The notes under the pieces are model-generated. The model was given only the letters and a program-made list of their open reading frames with translations, searched no databases and was not told the origin of the DNA. Positions 16,949-25,930 of a stretch of 64,000 nucleotides of DNA are shown here, one piece after another (positions within the stretch are counted from its first letter, which is position 1; the number at the start of each line of letters is the position of its first letter). A program made the translations under genes and the position numbers. The stretch comes from Petroclostridium xylanilyticum (GTDB lineage Bacteria > Bacillota > Clostridia > SK-Y3): contig NZ_NPML01000019.1 in NCBI RefSeq assembly GCF_002252565.1, forward strand, positions 186,001-250,000. The letters run 5' to 3'.

Positions 16949-18304
16949 TTAAAATCCTAACTCCTTGTTCACTTTCTCAGTTACTTTATCCAACAGTTCC
17001 TTAGGCATTCCTTTTCCATGCAGCGCATTGTCAGTAGCTGTAGCTAACTCATCCCATAACAGCTGTCCTTTTGAAATGGCAGGACGGCAGTAAGATTTAG
17101 GGAATAATTCCAGGAATATTTTAGCTTTCGGTTCATTTTTAACCCAGGTAAATTTGTCATTTAAATCCTTGTAACTCATAAAATGTACAGTATCTTCTCC
17201 ATAAATCCTTGCACCCTCTTCTACTGACATAAATTTAGCAAATTTGAATGATGCTTCCTTATTTTTAGTCCCTTTTGGAATAACATAGCACCATCCACCC
17301 GCCCATGAGTTGAAATTAGATCCGGTAGGAGTCGGGATATAAGATACACCGTAATCAAGGTCCTTAAATTCTTTAAAACCGGCTATTTCCCATGGTCCAC
17401 TAATCATCATGGCAACCATTCCTGCACTAAAGGGGTTGATATCACCACCAGAAGCACTGGAGAAGTTAGTAATGGCCTCAATATCATATTTTTTTGCATA
17501 TGTAGTTTCCCATTCCAATGCTTTAACGATATCAGGGTGGTTAGCGGTTATTTTTCCTGATTGATCCTGGAATTGGCCGCCGAAAGCCCACCCCCAGGTG
17601 TAGAGCCATCCCTGGCTTAACCACGGAATAAATCCAATAACCTTATATCGATTGCCCTCTTTCTTGGTTAATTTCTCTGCATATTCATCCAGTTCCGCTA
17701 TGGTCAAAGGAGGTTTCTCTGGGTCTAACCCTGCTTCCTTAAACATTTTCTTGTTATAATAAAGTACACGGCAGTCCGTATCAAAGGGCATGGCATATAT
17801 TCTGTCTTTATAGCTTGCTTCTTTAATGGCAAAATCATAGAACATGTCCTTTGTAACACCGTTAGCTTGAGCAAGGTCTGTCAAATCTTCAAAAAGTCCT
17901 CCTGAAGCCCACTGGCTTACCATAAATCTGTCAAAGAGAACAACATCCGGGGGACTGCCACCATTGATTGCCGTAGTTAATTTATCCGTAATCCCCTGTC
18001 CACTTCCACTAGCTCCAACAAATTCAGCAGTTACTTTGATATCAGGATTTGCTTTATTGAATATATCAACTGCTTTTTCCAGAGCATTTTTGTCTCTACT
18101 GTTCCCATGTGGAAACCAGTAAGTTATTTCAACCGGTTTACCCTGCTTTGGAGTACTTTCTGTCTTATCGGTATCCGACTGTTTAGGAGTTTCATTGGTC
18201 TTCTGTTCTTTTGACGGACTACCGCAGCCTACCAATGCCGTTGATAGTACTAACAACATAGAGAGTAATAGTGCCGCTAGCCTGAAGGTGTTTTTTCCCA
18301 ACAT
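16949..18304 (-). CDS. Sugar ABC transporter substrate-binding lipoprotein
   Basis: A 451-residue family 1 solute-binding protein with signal peptide and lipobox TALVGC (C27), then a Thr/Lys-rich linker. The mature domain contains VEITYWFPHGNSRDKNALEK near its start and a Trp/Gly-rich hinge region (WLYTWGWAFGGQF). It belongs to a different subgroup from the locus A proteins. The ATG follows GGGGGAAAC. It heads the SBP-MalF-MalG operon, with the response regulator at 18743 upstream on the same strand. The ligand is unknown; the mannosidase-like tail at the operon end suggests an alpha-mannoside. Confidence 0.9.
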   Translation of the reverse strand: MLGKNTFRLAALLLSMLLVLSTALVGCGSPSKEQKTNETPKQSDTDKTESTPKQGKPVEITYWFPHGNSRDKNALEKAVDIFNKANPDIKVTAEFVGASGSGQGITDKLTTAINGGSPPDVVLFDRFMVSQWASGGLFEDLTDLAQANGVTKDMFYDFAIKEASYKDRIYAMPFDTDCRVLYYNKKMFKEAGLDPEKPPLTIAELDEYAEKLTKKEGNRYKVIGFIPWLSQGWLYTWGWAFGGQFQDQSGKITANHPDIVKALEWETTYAKKYDIEAITNFSSASGGDINPFSAGMVAMMISGPWEIAGFKEFKDLDYGVSYIPTPTGSNFNSWAGGWCYVIPKGTKNKEASFKFAKFMSVEEGARIYGEDTVHFMSYKDLNDKFTWVKNEPKAKIFLELFPKSYCRPAISKGQLLWDELATATDNALHGKGMPKELLDKVTEKVNKELGF

Positions 18305-18398
18305 ATTGTTTCCCCCTTACATTTATTCCTGTAAAACTCGGTCAAATTTTCTTCTTCTGAAATACTTGATTTTTTCTTTTCAGAGATAATATAATATA

Positions 18399-18542
18399 TA
18401 TATAAGTATTACTAAGTACTTTACATTTTCTATTTTAGTTCACAGTTCACGGTTCACAGGATTTTCTTGGCTAATTTCTGTGAACTGAGAACTGTGAATC
18501 GCGAACAAAATAACAGTAATGTAACATACTTAGTGTTATTTA
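18399..18542. repeat. 144-bp MITE-like repeat, copy 2
   Basis: This copy aligns gaplessly with 2207-2350. Differences cluster in the right arm (GTGAATCGCGAAC here against GTGAACCGTGAAC), plus single changes near each end. The match stays strong through TATTACTAAGTACTTTACAT at the left and GTAACATACTTAGTGTTAT at the right. It lies in the 438-base gap between the response regulator and the SBP gene, where it may affect the SBP promoter or terminate the regulator transcript. No coding capacity. Confidence 0.75.
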
Positions 18543-18742
18543 TATAGGATATAAATTTAGATTGTTTGATTTTCAAGGAACTTACAATATCAGGGCAGAT
18601 TTGTTCTTATTTCACCTCCCTACATTAGAGCATTGTGGGTTCTTTTTCTTTTTTACCGAGTTCTACTGTACTTTTATTATATAAAAGCCCTATTATCATT
18701 GAAAGGGGACTTTCATTGTATTTACTCTATTATTTTTGTTCT

Positions 18743-19507
18743 TTAGGTTAAACACTTTTCCCGATATTCGGCTGGTGTCATCCCTTCCATATCTTTAAAT
18801 ATTTTCACAAAATATTTAATATCACTATAGCCTACCCTATCTCCTACCTCATATATTTTATATCTGGGTTCTTTCAGCAGTTCTTTCGCCTTCTGTATTC
18901 GAACCTTCATTAAATACCGCGTAAATGGTTCTCCCATTTCTTCACAAAACAGCTTGCTAAGGTAAGATGGATTTAAATGTACGAAATCTGCTGCTGAAGC
19001 CAGGCTTACTTTTTTATTATAATATTTATTTACATAATCCACCACCTCCCTAATAATTTTTCTCATACCGGTGCCTTTTAATTCTTCAAACCGGTTTTTT
19101 GGTTGATTTGTTTCCCGCTGCTGCAATCTCTCCTTTTCTATATCGATTATACATTTTTGCACAGTTTTTATAACCTCATTTTCATTTAGAGGTTTTAAAA
19201 TATAATTATAAACACCTAAAGAAATTGCTTCTCTAGCATAATTAAAATCCTGGTATCCACTGATAAAAATAACCTTTATCTGAGGATATTCCTGCTTTAA
19301 AATGGTGCTAAGCTCCAACCCATTAACATCCGGTATCCGTATATCAGTGATAACGATATCGGGTTGATTTTTTCGTATTATATCAAGTGCACATCCTCCA
19401 TCCTCAGCCTCCCAAACTTCAGAAATACCGTACATCTCCCAATCAATAACTTCACGTAACCCCTGTCGTATCCATTGTTCATCATCAACTATTAAAAGCT
19501 TATACAC
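18743..19507 (-). CDS. Short YesN-type response regulator, REC + AraC HTH
   Basis: A 254-residue regulator. The receiver domain (about 1-125) has the VDDEQ acidic pair, phosphoacceptor D55 in ITDIRIP, and an LKP motif. The AraC helix-turn-helix (about 150-250) includes LASAADFVHLNPSYLSKLF and ends GMTPAEYREK. It lacks the roughly 250-residue middle region of the larger YesN protein at 4065. It starts with GTG after GGGGG and follows its kinase partner by 18 bases. Position suggests it activates the downstream SBP-permease operon (18304 to 15109). Confidence 0.9.
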   Translation of the reverse strand: MYKLLIVDDEQWIRQGLREVIDWEMYGISEVWEAEDGGCALDIIRKNQPDIVITDIRIPDVNGLELSTILKQEYPQIKVIFISGYQDFNYAREAISLGVYNYILKPLNENEVIKTVQKCIIDIEKERLQQRETNQPKNRFEELKGTGMRKIIREVVDYVNKYYNKKVSLASAADFVHLNPSYLSKLFCEEMGEPFTRYLMKVRIQKAKELLKEPRYKIYEVGDRVGYSDIKYFVKIFKDMEGMTPAEYREKCLT

Positions 19508-19525
19508 GAATCTCTTACCCCCTTT

Positions 19526-21295
19526 TTAATTTTTCCGTATAGGGACCAAAACCTGAACAGTGGTACCTTGATTTACCCGGCTCTGGATTTTTAACCCATA
19601 TTCTTCTCCATAATATAACTGGATTCTCTTATGGATATTTACGAGTGCAAAATTTTCACCATCAGCCAGTTGGTGCCCTCTAAGACCCTGATTAATTTTT
19701 TCTAATTTTTCAACAGGTATTCCTACGCCATCATCCTGAATAGTAAACATCATACTTTTGCCTAAGGAATATAGCTTTACCCGAATATTACCCTGCCCTT
19801 TTTTCTTTTCGATTCCATGACATATGGAATTCTCTACTAATGGCTGAATGATTAAATGTAAAATACTATAGTCAAATAGGGTTTCATCTAAATCCATATG
19901 TACATTAAACTTATCTCCGTAACGTACTTTCTGGATACTCAAATATTCTTTAATCAGGTCAATCGTTTCTTTTACCGTAACCACTTCTTTACCACCGCTC
20001 AAGCTTAATCTGTAAAAGTGAGATAAAGAAAACGTTAGCTCGCTTACCATCTTCATTTTATTTAACCGGGCCATCCAATGAATGGAGTCTAAAGTGTTAT
20101 ATAAAAAATGGGGATTAATTTGTGCCTGTAAATTTTTTACCTCAGCTTCTTTGTATAACAACTTTTGATGATACAATTCATCAATTAATTTTTGGATTTG
20201 ATTAACCATCTGGTTAAACCCCCTGTTAAGCAAACCGAATTCATCTTTTCTTTCTTCGGTAATTTGTACTTTAAAGTTTCCAGACTGAACAGATTTCATG
20301 GAATTTTCTATTGTTTTGATAGGCTTATAAATGCTTTGTGAAAAAATATATGCTAAAAAAAATGCCAATCCCGCCGATAAAAAACTTACACCTATGGCTA
20401 AATTCCTTACCTTGCCAACATTCAATATCATATCACTATAGGGTATTAGAGAAACATATTTCCATCCTGTATATTTAGAAGTGGTATATCCAATCAGCAC
20501 TTTCTTCCCATGCACCGTATCTAAAAGATATCCCTGATTCAAATTTAAAATCCTGTTAAAATAAGGTGCTTTTTCACCTAAATCTTTAACATCTCCTGAA
20601 GATAGCATAATTTGGTCATTATCAAGTATTAAAGCTGCTCCTTCTTTACCTTCCTTTGAACTATCTAATAAACTATATCTGATGCTTTGCAAGTTGATAG
20701 CGATACAAGCTTCACCAATAGCCTTCCCTTCATAGATATTGTTTATTTTCTTTTTTAGTATAAAAACACTTCCTACAACGTCGGTAACATTTGGTGTAAC
20801 GCCGTGTGACAGCACCCACCCGGAGCTGTTAGTATCAGTATTCACCGGAATACTTAGCCAATGATAATAGCTCGGTTTAGTAACTTCTAAGACTTTTCGG
20901 CTGTTATAAGATGTAAACATTATTTTCTGATCATAAAGATAGATGTATATAGCTTGAATGTATCTGCGGTACGATTGAAGAGTAAAAATCTTATTCCAGA
21001 TATATTCAGTTTCTCTATCCTGAGAGTAATCATCTTTTCGGCAGAATTTTTTGAGTTCATTGTAAAATTCGGGACTTGCAGTTAAAGAAGTTAGTTGGTC
21101 TTCAGCATCAGATAATATACTATCCATTACACGACTGGTACGGAGTAAATTGTTGATAATAGAATCCCCTTTTTTTTCCATTAAAATTATCTTTGTACGA
21201 TAATACATAACAGAAGTAATCAATGTCGAAGGAATAATAATAATTATAAGAAAAAAGACAATAAGCTTATTCTTAATACTATACAGATTGAACAA
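19526..21295 (-). CDS. YesM/LytS-type sensor histidine kinase
   Basis: A 589-residue membrane kinase. A TM segment near 9-30, an extracytoplasmic Cache-like sensor (about 35-295) and a second TM near 300-320 are visible. HAMP, a His_kinase domain with H396 in QINPHFLYNTLD, and HATPase_c with DDGVGIPVEK and FALVNIHKRIQ follow. It starts with TTG after GGGGGAA. It is coupled with the regulator at 18743 and probably senses the sugar handled by locus B. Confidence 0.9.
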   Translation of the reverse strand: MFNLYSIKNKLIVFFLIIIIIPSTLITSVMYYRTKIILMEKKGDSIINNLLRTSRVMDSILSDAEDQLTSLTASPEFYNELKKFCRKDDYSQDRETEYIWNKIFTLQSYRRYIQAIYIYLYDQKIMFTSYNSRKVLEVTKPSYYHWLSIPVNTDTNSSGWVLSHGVTPNVTDVVGSVFILKKKINNIYEGKAIGEACIAINLQSIRYSLLDSSKEGKEGAALILDNDQIMLSSGDVKDLGEKAPYFNRILNLNQGYLLDTVHGKKVLIGYTTSKYTGWKYVSLIPYSDMILNVGKVRNLAIGVSFLSAGLAFFLAYIFSQSIYKPIKTIENSMKSVQSGNFKVQITEERKDEFGLLNRGFNQMVNQIQKLIDELYHQKLLYKEAEVKNLQAQINPHFLYNTLDSIHWMARLNKMKMVSELTFSLSHFYRLSLSGGKEVVTVKETIDLIKEYLSIQKVRYGDKFNVHMDLDETLFDYSILHLIIQPLVENSICHGIEKKKGQGNIRVKLYSLGKSMMFTIQDDGVGIPVEKLEKINQGLRGHQLADGENFALVNIHKRIQLYYGEEYGLKIQSRVNQGTTVQVLVPIRKN

Positions 21296-21522
21296 ATGAG
21301 TTCCCCCATTTCCCGTCTTTAATAAAAGCGCCGCTGTAAGCTTTGGCTACTTTTAAACTACCGATTTAGAAAATAAATTGTATCTTAATATTCTACAAAC
21401 TGAAATGCCTTTATCACCTGTACTATCTTCACACTCGCACCTTCTTTTTATCATTATGTTTAATTTTGATTCATATAATAACAGCCACTCTTTATCTTTT
21501 CGTCTTTTGCTGCTATATAAAT

Positions 21523-21531
21523 ATTATAGCA
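21523..21531 (-). promoter_or_regulatory. Extended -10 promoter for the kinase/regulator pair
   Basis: On the minus strand TGCTATAAT forms an extended -10 box about 230 bases ahead of the kinase start. The -35 match (TTTCAT with a 17-base spacer) is poor, which fits an extended -10 promoter. Confidence 0.4.
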
Positions 21532-21572
21532 TTTCTTTTAGCATAATGAAAACTGCTTCTGATTACCTATTT

Positions 21573-22061
21573 TTATGATACGGTATACATCTCCTCATCA
21601 TTATCACTTTCTACAAAGTCTGTAGTACCTATTTTGCCCAACTCGGCTTCCACAGAAACTCCAAACTTTTTGGCGTATTCAACCACCGCCGCTGTTATGG
21701 CTATATTTTCATCCAGCTTCTTTTCAGAAGCATCAATCATAACGGATTTAAACCCAGCGTCTACAGCCTTTTTAATTAAGTTAATTTCTTTGGTGTGGTC
21801 CAGGTGCAAGACTACCGGTACGGTAATGTCCTTCTCTTCTACACATTTATAAAACTCACCAGCAAACTCCCCTGGAGTAATCCCGTACAGGATCAGTTCC
21901 CTCTGCGAGATTTGTACAATAACAGGCGAACTGTTTTTCTGGGCTACATTTAAAATGGGTCCTATCAGCGGCGTATATCTGGGTGAAAAGGACCCGACAG
22001 CATAATGTCCTGCCTCTGCATCTTTTAGCACCTCTCTTAGTGTTACAATATTATTTTTCAT
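21573..22061 (-). pseudogene. Class II fructose-bisphosphate/tagatose-bisphosphate aldolase, truncated
   Basis: The 162 residues match the N-terminal half of a class II zinc aldolase. VLHLDHTKE (first Zn-ligand His), FKSVMIDAS and VEAELGKIG appear in order. Family members are about 280-310 residues; here the frame stops right after EEMYT, where the conserved Asp-Pro and the later Zn histidines should follow. The downstream DNA is a promoter region, not a shifted frame, so the 3' half has been deleted. The product would lack several metal ligands and cannot be a normal aldolase. The preceding gene's tail overlaps its ATG by four bases. Confidence 0.75.
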
Positions 22062-22165
22062 ATTTCCACATCCTGTTCTATAGCGTTAAAATACTCCTTT
22101 AAAGGTTTTTGAAGCTTCATATATCCTTTTTCAAAAATATGTTTATATATTTTCACATTCAACTG
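22058..22165 (-). pseudogene. C-terminal tail of a lost gene, possibly a sugar kinase
   Basis: A 35-codon open stretch ends with a TGA that overlaps the aldolase ATG (ATGA), the usual sign of translational coupling. It reads IYKHIFEKGYMKLQKPLKEY followed by FNAIEQ. This resembles the C-terminal helix of FGGY-type carbohydrate kinases, which often sit next to class II aldolases. An in-frame stop lies just upstream and no start is present. The kinase assignment is tentative. Confidence 0.35.
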
Positions 22166-22712
22166 TCATGTTTTCTACATCCAATCCATGTGCTTCAAAA
22201 GCTACATTTTTATCCACTTCATTTCATACAAGATACTTTTCTATACACTTCTCAAAACATCAGCATTATGTAATCAAAGACCACCACACCTCAATGTGAT
22301 CCGTTGTAAAATATCAAGTCAATTTTTGAAAGTTGAATGACTTATATTCTAAATAATAAATTTTTTTACAGTATACAGCAGCTTGATTCAAAGAACAACT
22401 ACATAATTAAAATCTCCCTATAGCCTCCTTTCCAAGCCAGTTCGTCTTTAAAAACTTGGGAACTTTTAAAGTAAAAATATGATTTTATTTTATCAATATT
22501 CTACTCATAAATTAATAAAATTTTGATTATTTTTTAAATCTATTTGAAAATTAAGGATTTTTTTAAACACCAAGGGTCACAACCACCATAGCAATCAGTC
22601 CAAACCGCTCCATTCATCGTATTTCATACTGCAGTGCAAACTTCTCATACATTTATGAAGAAACCTCTGAAAATATATAGTAAATTACACTTTGTAAACA
22701 AAGCACAATTTC
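22166..22712. other. About 550 bases with no recognisable gene
   Basis: AT-rich DNA with stops in all frames at short intervals. I see no intact ORF, repeat or RNA gene. It lies between three gene remnants and is most simply decayed coding DNA. Confidence 0.5.
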
Positions 22713-22943
22713 CTACATAGTAAGAAAAGTCCTGTGCCTTGGATTTCTCTCCAAATTACAGAGATCCAGGCTCTGGCATATATCGGGGCCTACATGTCCT
22801 GAATTGTAAAATATGGTACAATCCTTATTGCATTTACGCACAGTACCTGTTATTCTTTTCTTGAAGTTATTTAATACCTGCGCTGCATACTTCTTTCGCT
22901 CATTTTCATCTGCCGCGTAGAAAAGCTCTGATAAATATAGCAT
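22713..22943 (-). pseudogene. Fragment of a beta-galactosidase/GHL-type glycoside hydrolase
   Basis: The 76-codon frame contains CTIFYNSGHVGPDI followed by a Leu-Glu pair. I recognise this as a segment from the catalytic-barrel region of large family hydrolases that carry YYNxGHxGP-type motifs. Before it, KYAAQVLNNFKKRITGTVRK fits the preceding helix. The expected continuation is replaced by RNPRHRTFL and a stop. The start region overlaps a hairpin. This is a small internal piece of a protein normally over 600 residues, so it is non-functional. The exact family is uncertain. Confidence 0.4.
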
Positions 22944-22957
22944 TTATCAGAGCTTTT
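22921..22957. terminator. Perfect hairpin with AGCTCTGATAAAT stem
   Basis: AAAAGCTCTGATAAAT (22921-22936) and ATTTATCAGAGCTTTT (22942-22957) form a 16-bp perfect stem with a 5-base loop. T-runs on both sides make it a possible bidirectional terminator. Its stem sequence nearly repeats that of the LacI-gene terminator at 41575. Confidence 0.5.
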
Positions 22958-23065
22958 AGTTTTCTCTAGCACTGTTAATACGACGTTATTTTGGGCCGGA
23001 AAATGCTGCTTACAGCAACAGGAATTTACCCAAAAGGATAATGTATAGCATTATCAAAACCTCAA

Positions 23066-23109
23066 TAAAAATAACCATATGGTAATTTTGAATGTGCCAT
23101 ATGGTTATT
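23066..23109 (-). terminator. Rho-independent terminator of the met operon
   Basis: AATAACCATATGG (23070-23082) and CCATATGGTTATT (23097-23109) form a 13-bp stem, followed on the minus strand by a T-rich tract. It starts eight bases past the metQ stop. Confidence 0.8.
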
Positions 23110-23116
23110 ATTTTGT

Positions 23117-23956
23117 TTAAAAAGCGGGAACGATGGCTCCACTATACTTTTCATTTATAAACTTCTTCACATCGTCTGAATTTAATATTTTTACAAGTTC
23201 CATAATTTTAGGGTCTTTTTCATTATCCGGTCGCACCGCTAATATATTGGCATACGGGGAGTCCTTATCTTCGATAAATAATGCATCCTTTGTAGGATTC
23301 AACTTTGCTTCAAGGGCGTAATTCGTGTTAATAACTGCAATATCAACATCTTGTAAAACTCTAGGAAGTTGTGCTGCTTCTAATTCTTTAAATTTCAGAT
23401 TTTTAGGATTTTCTATAATATCCTTTGGGGTCTGCGTAAGATTTTTTTCATCTTTTAGTTTAATTAACCCCTGTTTTTGAAGAAGTAGTAATGCTCTTCC
23501 TTCATTTGTTGCATCATTAGGTATTGCAATAGAAGCATCATTTTTCAATTCACCTATTGACTTTATTTTATTTGAATATACACCCATAGGCTCTACATGC
23601 ACCTTTGCAGCAGCCACTAATTTAATATTCTTTTCTTTAGCGAAGTCATCCATGTATGGTATATGTTGAAAAAAATTTGCATCCAGTTGTTTATCGTTTA
23701 ATGCTATATTAGGTGTAGTATAATCAGTAAACTCTTTTATTTCTAATTCAATACCTTTTTCTTTAAGAATTGGTTTTACAAAATTTAATATTTCCGCGTG
23801 GGGAACAGGTGTCGCGCCAACCACCAACTTCGTAGTTTTTTCTTCAGCTTTGTTTGCATTAGTACTGTCAACATTTGAATCTGTAGCTGAGCAACCTGCT
23901 AACACTATAATTGAAAATATTATTAATATTGATAAAAACTTATTTATTTTTTTCAT
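23117..23956 (-). CDS. metQ: Methionine ABC transporter substrate-binding lipoprotein MetQ
   Basis: A 279-residue NlpA/MetQ-family lipoprotein. The start at 23956 (MKKINKFLS) follows GGAG and gives a clean signal peptide with lipobox VLAGC (C22); an in-frame start 14 codons earlier overlaps metI more. The family opening LVVGATPVPHAEIL is present, as are QLDANFFQHIPYMDDF and an ending with KKFINEKYSGAIVPAF. It binds methionine outside the membrane and feeds MetI/MetN. It is the last gene of the riboswitch-controlled metN-metI-metQ operon and is followed by a terminator. Confidence 0.93.
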   Translation of the reverse strand: MKKINKFLSILIIFSIIVLAGCSATDSNVDSTNANKAEEKTTKLVVGATPVPHAEILNFVKPILKEKGIELEIKEFTDYTTPNIALNDKQLDANFFQHIPYMDDFAKEKNIKLVAAAKVHVEPMGVYSNKIKSIGELKNDASIAIPNDATNEGRALLLLQKQGLIKLKDEKNLTQTPKDIIENPKNLKFKELEAAQLPRVLQDVDIAVINTNYALEAKLNPTKDALFIEDKDSPYANILAVRPDNEKDPKIMELVKILNSDDVKKFINEKYSGAIVPAF

Positions 23957-23972
23957 GACGTATCTACTCCTT

Positions 23973-24647
23973 TTATCTTTTATTAACTTTCTTCGCAAAA
24001 AAGTTTCCTATAAATTGTATAACTTCTACCAAAATAACCAGGATAATGATAGTTGCTATAAGAACATCTGTTTGAAACCTTTGATAGCCATATCTTATTG
24101 CAAGGTCTCCCAATCCACCTCCACCAATAGCACCTGCCATCGCAGAATATCCTAGTATATTTATGATTGTCAGTGTTATTCCAAGTATCAATGATGTCAT
24201 AGCTTCAGGAATCATAACTTTAAATATTATTTCAGGTATAGTTGCACCAACAGATAAAGATGCTTCAATTACTCCCCAACTCACCTCCTTTAAAGAAGAC
24301 TCAATTACCCTGGCAACAAAGGGCGCAGCGGCAATTGATAAAGGTATGATAGCTGCTGTAGAACCTATAGACGTCCCAACAATCAACCTAGATAGGGGAA
24401 ATATGGCAATAATCAATATAATAAAAGGTATTGAACGCATTATATTAATTATCGAACCCAATATTTTGTTTAATTGAGGTTTTTCCCAGATATGCCCTTT
24501 ATCTGTTATTACTAGAATAATACCAAGAAAAAGCCCCAGTATTACTGAAAATAAAGTTGAAAAGAAAACCATATACAGTGTTTCTAACAAAGAAGGTAGC
24601 AATAGCTGCCATAAATTTTTTATATAATTTAGTACTTCAAGGGGCAT
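23973..24647 (-). CDS. metI: Methionine ABC transporter permease MetI
   Basis: A 224-residue integral membrane permease with about five hydrophobic segments. The MetI-type coupling loop includes EVSWGVIEASLSVGA, and the end has the GAIGGGGLGDLAIRYGYQRF signature typical of methionine permeases. It overlaps the end of metN by 11 bases and precedes metQ. It forms the MetNI transporter core, and the whole operon is controlled by the upstream SAM-I riboswitch. Confidence 0.94.
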   Translation of the reverse strand: MPLEVLNYIKNLWQLLLPSLLETLYMVFFSTLFSVILGLFLGIILVITDKGHIWEKPQLNKILGSIINIMRSIPFIILIIAIFPLSRLIVGTSIGSTAAIIPLSIAAAPFVARVIESSLKEVSWGVIEASLSVGATIPEIIFKVMIPEAMTSLILGITLTIINILGYSAMAGAIGGGGLGDLAIRYGYQRFQTDVLIATIIILVILVEVIQFIGNFFAKKVNKR

Positions 24648-25659
24648 TATTTTTTAACACCTCAATTCTTAGCTTATTTTCTGTGAGATAGTTTATTGCG
24701 GATGAAATACTTTCCTTATCTCCAACAAGCTTTATAAGTAAATTTCCAACCACTGCATTTTGTATCCTATCGACAGTACCAGCGATGATATTAGCATCAA
24801 TATTAAATTTCTTAATCATATAAGAAATGATAGGTTTTGTTGCACTATCTCCTACAAATGAAACTCTTAAAATTTCTTCCTCCTGATTGCGGTCATCAAG
24901 CAAAATACCTTCAGGAAGTTCTGCAAACATATCTTTTAAAAATCTTCTTGCCACTAGTGTCTTTGGATTTGAAAAGATATCAATTACATTGCCTTCCTCA
25001 ACTATCCTTCCGTTCTCCATAACAGCTACCCTATCACATATTTTTTTTATGACTGACATTTCATGAGTTATAACTACTATTGTAATACCAAATTCTTTAT
25101 TGATATTTTTAAGAAGATTTAGTATTGATTCTGTAGTTGTAGGGTCCAGTGCCGACGTTGCCTCATCTGAAAGGATTATATCCGGTTTATTGGCCAGTGC
25201 TCTTGCTATTCCCACCCTTTGCTTTTGTCCACCTGACAATTGTGAAGGATATGCATATTTTTTATCTTTAAGTTCTACAAGTTCTAAGAGTTCATCTACC
25301 CTTTTTTCTATTTCTCTTTTTGGTACTTTGGATATTTTTAAAGGGAATGCAATATTATCATATACTGTTGAATTCATTAAAAGATTAAACTGCTGAAAAA
25401 TCATTCCTATCTTTTTTCTAACCTCTCGTAAAAATGCCGAACTAAGTTTTGTTAAATCAACGTCATCTATCAATATTTCACCAGAAGTTGGCCTCTCAAG
25501 TAGATTAATACATCGAATCAAGGACGATTTTCCGGCTCCACTTAGCCCGATAATGCCAAATATATCTCCATCATTAATAGTGAGATTGATATCTTGTAAC
25601 GCATGAGTCATTGTACCATGGGTATTATAAATCTTACTTAATTTCCTGATCTCTATCAA
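24637..25659 (-). CDS. metN: Methionine ABC transporter ATPase MetN
   Basis: A 340-residue ATPase. It has Walker A GLSGAGKSS, the signature LSGGQKQRVGIARAL, Walker B IILSDEATSALDP and H-loop ITHEM. A C-terminal NIL domain (about 265-340) starts at LRVSFVGDSATKPI; it binds methionine and mediates feedback inhibition in the family. I place the start at the TTG at 25659, five bases after GGGGGGAG; the frame is open to an ATG at 25689 without a site. It is the first gene after the SAM riboswitch. Confidence 0.94.
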   Translation of the reverse strand: MIEIRKLSKIYNTHGTMTHALQDINLTINDGDIFGIIGLSGAGKSSLIRCINLLERPTSGEILIDDVDLTKLSSAFLREVRKKIGMIFQQFNLLMNSTVYDNIAFPLKISKVPKREIEKRVDELLELVELKDKKYAYPSQLSGGQKQRVGIARALANKPDIILSDEATSALDPTTTESILNLLKNINKEFGITIVVITHEMSVIKKICDRVAVMENGRIVEEGNVIDIFSNPKTLVARRFLKDMFAELPEGILLDDRNQEEEILRVSFVGDSATKPIISYMIKKFNIDANIIAGTVDRIQNAVVGNLLIKLVGDKESISSAINYLTENKLRIEVLKNNAP

Positions 25660-25701
25660 ATAGCTCCCCCCTTCAACTTTATAATGCATAAAAAGTATAT
25701 T

Positions 25702-25738
25702 AAAAAAACCTCTTCAAGATAAAAGAAGAGGTTTTGTT
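25702..25738 (-). terminator. Riboswitch terminator hairpin (expression platform)
   Basis: AAAACCTCTTC (25705-25715) and GAAGAGGTTTT (25725-25735) make an 11-bp stem followed on the minus strand by a run of seven T. It sits between the SAM-I aptamer and metN. When SAM is bound it should form and stop transcription. Confidence 0.85.
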
Positions 25739-25742
25739 TTCT

Positions 25743-25847
25743 CTCTTATCTCTCAACATGTTAAACATGCTGCAGAAATTGGCACCATACATTACCGCTG
25801 GTTGCCGGGCTTCCTTGGGTCAGTCCCTCCACCTCTCTTGATAAGAA
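25743..25847 (-). promoter_or_regulatory. SAM-I (S-box) riboswitch
   Basis: Read on the minus strand, the conserved S-box blocks appear in order. These are a closing stem TCTTATC/GATAAGA, AGAGAGGTGGAGGGACTG, GAAGCCCGGCAACC, a variable stem, then AATGTATGGTGCCAATTTC and GCAG before the return strand GAGAGATAAGA. The aptamer binds S-adenosylmethionine and is followed by the terminator at 25702-25738. It controls metN-metI-metQ, so uptake falls when SAM is plentiful. Confidence 0.95.
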
Positions 25848-25883
25848 TTCCGAGTATTAATATATGTTTTATTTACTTTTCAT

Positions 25884-25912
25884 AGAATAGCATAAATTTT
25901 ATTCCGTGTCAA
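25884..25912 (-). promoter_or_regulatory. Promoter of the met operon
   Basis: On the minus strand a perfect -35 TTGACA (25907-25912), a 17-base spacer and TATTCT (25884-25889) lie about 37 bases ahead of the S-box aptamer, a typical sigma-A promoter position. Confidence 0.75.
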
Positions 25913-25930
25913 CTATTTTTTTATAAAATA

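Noticed and set aside
21573-22061. Functional short aldolase
   Set aside because: The metal-ligand histidines and substrate loop of the C-terminal half are missing and no shifted frame continues the protein.
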